Shown here in pieces: positions 52,490 to 55,458 of a stretch of 55,458 bases of DNA. Position numbers and translations under genes: made by a program. Below the pieces are notes generated by a model. The model was not told the origin of the DNA. It saw only the letters and a list, made by a program, of their open reading frames with translations, and made no database searches. The DNA is from Mycobacterium pinniadriaticum (GTDB taxonomy: Bacteria > Actinomycetota > Actinomycetes > Mycobacteriales > Mycobacteriaceae), in assembly GCF_026242045.1 (NCBI RefSeq), contig NZ_JAPJDO010000036.1, forward strand, positions 1 to 55,458, in the 5' to 3' direction. Within the stretch, counting starts at the first letter, position 1; each line of letters opens with the position of its first letter.

Positions 52490-53995
52490 TTGAAGTCTGC
52501 AAGGGAGCGTATGAACATCATTTCGGTCTATCGCCAGGTGGGCACGTATCGTGGGGCCGCTGAGCTGTGTGGCACCACGCACAAGACGGTCAAGCGTGTC
52601 GTCGAACGCGCGGAAGCCGGCGGCCCGCCGCCGCGGGTGCCTCGCCCACGCAATTTCGACGCGGTTGCCGACCTGGTGGCCACCAGGGTTGAGAAGTCCA
52701 ATGCCAGGATCTCGGCCAAGCGGTTGTTGCCGGTCGCTCGTGCCGCTGGCTATGTGGGCTCGGCGCGGAACTTCCGTCGTCTGGTCGCACAGCAGAAAGC
52801 GTTGTGGCGCAGTGAGAATCATCGTGGTCGCCGTCCGGCGGTGTGGACCCCGGGTGAGTATCTGGTGATGGACTGGGCCGAAGCCGCACCGGGGTTGTTT
52901 CTGTTCTGCGCGGTGCTGGCGTATTCACGGTGGCGGTTCGTGCGCTTTGCCGCCGATCAGAAAGCCTCGACCACCCTGGCGATGGTCGCCACAGCGCTCG
53001 CCGAGGTGGGCGGGGTGCCGGCCAAGGTGCTGGCTGATCGGATGGGCTGCCTCAAAGGCGGGGTGGTCGCTAACGTGGTGGTCCCCACCCCCGACTACGT
53101 GCGGTTCGCCTCTCACTATGGGTTCGCCCCGGATTTTTGTCACGCATCGGACCCGCAGTCGAAGGGTGTGGTGGAAAACCTTTGCGGCTATTCACAATCC
53201 GACCTTGCGGTCCCGTTGTTGACCGAAGCCGCCGTCACCGGCGAACCCGTCGATCTGCAGGCCGCCAATGCGGCCGCCATCGCGTGGTGCGCGGAGGTCA
53301 ACGCCGCGGTGCACTCGGAGATCTGCGCGATCCCCGAGCAGCGACTGGCCGAAGAACGCCAGGTGCTCAACACGTTGCCGTCGTTGCGCCTGGAGATCGG
53401 TGCGGGATCGGTGCGTCGCAAGGTCGATCGTCTGTCGTGTGTCCGCTACGGCTCGGCTCGCTACTCGGTGCCCACCCGTTTGATCGGCACCCAGGTGGCG
53501 GTCGTGGTCGATCACGGCGCCCTGATCATCCTGGAACCGGCGACGGGGGTGATCGTAGCCGAGCACGAACTGCGCGGCCCTGGGGAGACCTCGATCCTCG
53601 ATGAGCACTACGACGGGCCCAGACCGGCACCCTCGCGCGGACCGAGACCGAAAACCAAAGCGGAGAAACAGTTCTGCGCTCTGGGTGAGGAGGCCGAGCA
53701 GTTCCTGGTGGGGGCGGCCGCGATCGGTAACACTCGCCTGGGGACTGAACTCGATGTGCTGCTCGGGTTGGGTGCGGCTCACGGAGAGAAGGCGTTGGTC
53801 GATGCCCTGCGCCGTGCGGTGGCGTTCCGGCGGTTCCGTGCCGCTGACGTGCGCTCGATCCTGGCCGCCGGCACCGGCACCCCGCAACCGCGACCCGCCG
53901 GCCAAGCCTTGGTCGTGGATCTCCCGTCGGCCCCGACCCGATCACTGGACGCCTACAAGATCACCGACGGTGCCACCAATGGGACCGCGTCATGA
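52490..53995 (+). CDS. istA: IS21 transposase IstA
   Basis: The product has 501 residues: helix-turn-helix (YRGAAELCGTTHKTVKRVVE), rve/DDE core (YLVMDWAEA for the first Asp; LADRMGCLKG; ASDPQSKGVVENLCGY for the Glu), then a C-terminal beta domain (RYSVPTRLIGTQV). TTG 52490 has AGGGAG 5 nt upstream and is preferred over ATG 52511. Its stop overlaps istB as ATGA. Confidence 0.9.
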   Translation: MKSARERMNIISVYRQVGTYRGAAELCGTTHKTVKRVVERAEAGGPPPRVPRPRNFDAVADLVATRVEKSNARISAKRLLPVARAAGYVGSARNFRRLVAQQKALWRSENHRGRRPAVWTPGEYLVMDWAEAAPGLFLFCAVLAYSRWRFVRFAADQKASTTLAMVATALAEVGGVPAKVLADRMGCLKGGVVANVVVPTPDYVRFASHYGFAPDFCHASDPQSKGVVENLCGYSQSDLAVPLLTEAAVTGEPVDLQAANAAAIAWCAEVNAAVHSEICAIPEQRLAEERQVLNTLPSLRLEIGAGSVRRKVDRLSCVRYGSARYSVPTRLIGTQVAVVVDHGALIILEPATGVIVAEHELRGPGETSILDEHYDGPRPAPSRGPRPKTKAEKQFCALGEEAEQFLVGAAAIGNTRLGTELDVLLGLGAAHGEKALVDALRRAVAFRRFRAADVRSILAAGTGTPQPRPAGQALVVDLPSAPTRSLDAYKITDGATNGTAS

Positions 53996-54789
53996 CCGCC
54001 GCGACGAAACCGGTGGCGCCGACGTCGGTCCCGCCGCTGGCCGCCGATCTGGATGCCGCGCTGCGCCGGTTGAAATTGGCCACGGTACGTCGCAACGCCG
54101 CCGAGGTGCTGCAGGTGGCCAAGACCCAGCGCTGGACCCCAGAGGAAGTGCTGCGCACTCTGGTGGAGGCTGAGATCGCGTCACGAGATGCCTCCAACAC
54201 CGCCAACCGACTTAAGGCCGCCGCGTTCCCGGTGACCAAGGCTCTCGACGGGTTCGACGTGGCAGGCTCCTCACTCACCCAAGCCACCTTCGACTACCTG
54301 GCCAGCCTGGAATGGATTCGGGCACAACAGAACATGGCCATCATTGGACCGCCGGGCACGGGTAAAAGTCATCTGCTCATCGGGTGCGGCCACGCCGCGG
54401 TGGCGGCCGGCTTCAAGGTCCGCTACTTCACCGCCGCGGACCTCATCGAAACCCTGTATCGCGGTCTTGCCGACAACACCGTCGGCAAGATCATCGACAC
54501 CCTGCTTCGCGCCGACGTCGTGATACTCGACGAAATCGGCTTCGCTCCCCTCGATGACACCGGCACCCAACTGCTGTTCCGCCTGGTCGCCGCCGGTTAC
54601 GAACGCCGCTCACTGGCCATCGCCTCGCACTGGCCCTTCGAGCAATGGGGACGTTTCCTGCCCGAACACACCACCGCCGCCAGCATCCTTGACCGCCTGC
54701 TGCACCACGCCACCATCGTGGTCACCTCCGGCGAGTCCTACCGGATGCGCCACGCCGACCATAAGAAGGGAGCCGCCAAACCGAGTTAA
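53992..54789 (+). CDS. istB: IS21 helper ATPase IstB
   Basis: The product has 265 residues, an AAA+ ATPase: Walker A IIGPPGTGKSHLLIG (about 118-131), Walker B VVILDEIGFAPLD, sensor region LAIASHWPFEQW. It binds DNA and helps IstA choose the target. The 4-bp overlap with istA indicates coupled translation. Confidence 0.93.
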   Translation: MTAATKPVAPTSVPPLAADLDAALRRLKLATVRRNAAEVLQVAKTQRWTPEEVLRTLVEAEIASRDASNTANRLKAAAFPVTKALDGFDVAGSSLTQATFDYLASLEWIRAQQNMAIIGPPGTGKSHLLIGCGHAAVAAGFKVRYFTAADLIETLYRGLADNTVGKIIDTLLRADVVILDEIGFAPLDDTGTQLLFRLVAAGYERRSLAIASHWPFEQWGRFLPEHTTAASILDRLLHHATIVVTSGESYRMRHADHKKGAAKPS

Positions 54790-54881
54790 CCAATCACCCG
54801 CACAGGAGTGGGGACTTTTCCTGGCCACCAGCGGAGACTTCTACATGGCCGTTGACAGGCTGACCGTCGCCGACCGGTGAT

Positions 54882-54927
54882 TGTCCCGATATCGGGACAC
54901 CTCTCGTTGTCACGCCGTTGTCACGAC
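54882..54927. promoter_or_regulatory. 18-bp palindrome and right-hand arm-type repeats
   Basis: TGTCCCGATATCGGGACA (54882-54899) is a perfect palindrome just after the stop of the split ORF. CGTTGTCACG (54905-54914) and CCGTTGTCACGAC (54915-54927) follow as tandem copies of the repeat near attL. The first may be an operator or part of the recombination region; the second pair are candidate integrase arm sites. Confidence 0.55.
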
Positions 54928-55033
54928 ACCTGATTCACAGCCATGCCCACCAATACACACCCATGCACAGAATCTACTGGTCACAACGGTTTTGGTGACA
55001 TCGATGCGGCGCCCGTGCACACCCCGAATCTTT

Positions 55034-55080
55034 TTCCCAAGCTGAATACGCGGGTTCGATTCCCGTCATCGGCTCCACGT
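55034..55080 (+). repeat. attR: 47-bp direct repeat
   Basis: An exact copy of the tRNA-Gly 3' half (50221-50267), without the 5' half of the tRNA, so it is not a second tRNA gene. It marks the right end of the island. Confidence 0.93.
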
Positions 55081-55179
55081 TGAGCAGGACTTTCACCCGT
55101 CTGCTAACGGCGCTCGCGGCGCGGGCGGTCCCGTCCGCGCGGCGAGGCCAAAATGCCGCGCTGGTGCGCTCTCATCACG

Positions 55180-55455
55180 TCAGTCGAATGCCGGTGCGAC
55201 GAACCGTTGCACGATTCGGTGTTCGACTTCGCTCTTGCCGATGGGCCAGTACGCCAGCGACATCACGACCCGAACTATCCATTGGGCAGCAGTCATCATC
55301 CTCATCCCGGTGAGGTCGGCGGCGAGTTGGCCCAGCACCGGCGACCAAGGAAGCTCCGTCAGATCACGACCGGCGCTCAACCCGCCGTCGTCTTGACGTA
55401 TGAGTCCGATCGGATGTGTCCGGGCCTGACGTGTTGTACATGTTGCTGACGGTCG
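55180..55455 (-). pseudogene. C-terminal part of a TetR-like regulator
   Basis: The frame ends at 55180 and reads LPWSPVLGQLAADLTGM, TAAQWIVRVVMSLAYWPIG and RFVAPAFD, a pattern typical of the last helices of TetR/AcrR regulators (aWivRvvxSl...P). The frame hits a stop at 55456-55458 with no HTH domain or good start. It is either a remnant or a gene broken by a frameshift; the window ends here. Confidence 0.4.
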
Positions 55456-55458
55456 TCA

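Larger units (their letters stand above)
52315..54857 (+). mobile_element. IS21-family insertion sequence with 7-bp target duplication
   Basis: The element is 2543 bp with TG...CA ends: TGTCCATGGCCATGAGAAAG at the left and the reverse complement TGTCAACGGCCATGTAGAAG at the right. Sub-repeats of the form GGCCA-N-TAGAAGTCCCC recur inside both ends, typical of IS21. GGCTGAC flanks it on both sides (52308-52314 and 54858-54864). Both genes are intact, so it may be active and recent. Confidence 0.93.
52154..54880 (+). pseudogene. Small ORF split by the IS21 element
   Basis: Removing the IS and one target copy (52315-54864) joins 52154-52314 to 54865-54880 in frame, giving a 58-residue product MTGSGWRDAWRVALRRALQI ... 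WLGLTVADR with a stop at 54878. The clean restoration suggests a real gene before the insertion, but its start and family are not known (ATG 52154 or GTG 52151). The DNA from 51920 to 52153 shows nothing else. Confidence 0.5.
50221..55080. mobile_element. Decayed integrative island at tRNA-Gly
   Basis: A 47-bp sequence starting in the tRNA anticodon loop (50221-50267) is repeated exactly at 55034-55080. Between lie an integrase C-terminal remnant adjoining attL, a Fic gene, and an IS21 element splitting a small ORF. Both ends carry tandem CGTTGTCACG repeats. The island cannot excise by itself since the integrase is mostly missing. Confidence 0.88.

Noticed and set aside
55031..55077. A second tRNA-Gly gene
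   Set aside because: Only the 3' half from the anticodon loop is present; no acceptor 5' strand or D-arm. It is the attR copy.

Overview
The window looks like chromosome of an environmental or rapidly growing Mycobacterium (Mycolicibacterium type). The reasons are very high GC, F420-type luciferase-like oxidoreductases, mycothiol-type enzymes, many GTG/TTG starts, and many leaderless promoters (an A2/T6 hexamer 6-8 nt before the start codon). It also carries an inverted but largely colinear copy of the tuberculosis-complex block dcd - udgA - rmlA - aspC/alaA - etfD - iniR - iniB - iniA - iniC. Gene names rest on sequence recognition and synteny; no searches were run.

Layout. (1) 1-2.9 kb is a transposon graveyard: an IS3-like tail, a stem-loop, an IS110 element with an internal deletion, the IS3 orfA it cut, and an IS256 transposase cut by the IS3. 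(2) 3.1-4.8 kb is an antitoxin/RES-toxin module with its own operator, bracketed by two diverged structured repeats. (3) 4.9-10.1 kb is a two-component system divergent from a redox operon: two small exported proteins, an ApbE flavin transferase, and a ferric-reductase/flavin-reductase/2Fe-2S fusion. (4) 10.3-22.2 kb holds secreted hydrolases, an MFS/GAP/DsbA-like operon, two LLM oxidoreductases, an SDR, an acyl-CoA dehydrogenase and a lipoprotein. (5) 22.2-33.8 kb is the envelope-stress ini locus: dynamin-like IniA and IniC, IniB and an IniB-N paralogue, regulator IniR, an Hsp70/actin-like membrane ATPase in one operon with iniR, and three small membrane proteins. Four proteins in the locus share a PWYR motif just before their membrane helix. 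(6) 33.9-49.98 kb is conserved core: etfD, two small membrane genes (one DUF202), an HNH/DUF222 gene, alaA/aspC, a YibE/F-like gene, rmlA, a SnoaL-like gene, a mycothiol-dependent isomerase-like gene, udgA, a proline-rich membrane protein, dcd and a GH64-like glucanase. (7) 50.19-55.08 kb is tRNA-Gly(CCC) carrying a 4.8-kb integrated island bounded by 47-bp att repeats. The island holds an integrase remnant with tandem arm-type repeats, a class II Fic protein, and an IS21 element with a 7-bp target duplication that splits a small ORF. A TetR-like remnant follows at the window edge.

How the genes work together. Regions 5 and 6 combine envelope stress sensing and membrane remodelling (IniR, IniBAC and partners) with beta-oxidation electron transfer (EtfD) and cell-wall sugar precursors (RmlA, UdgA). 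Region 3 is probably a sensor-controlled electron-transfer chain at the membrane. The most unusual features are the expanded ini locus, with its Hsp70-like gene, shared motif and shared TAGGGG promoter clusters, and the self-consistent tRNA-Gly island.
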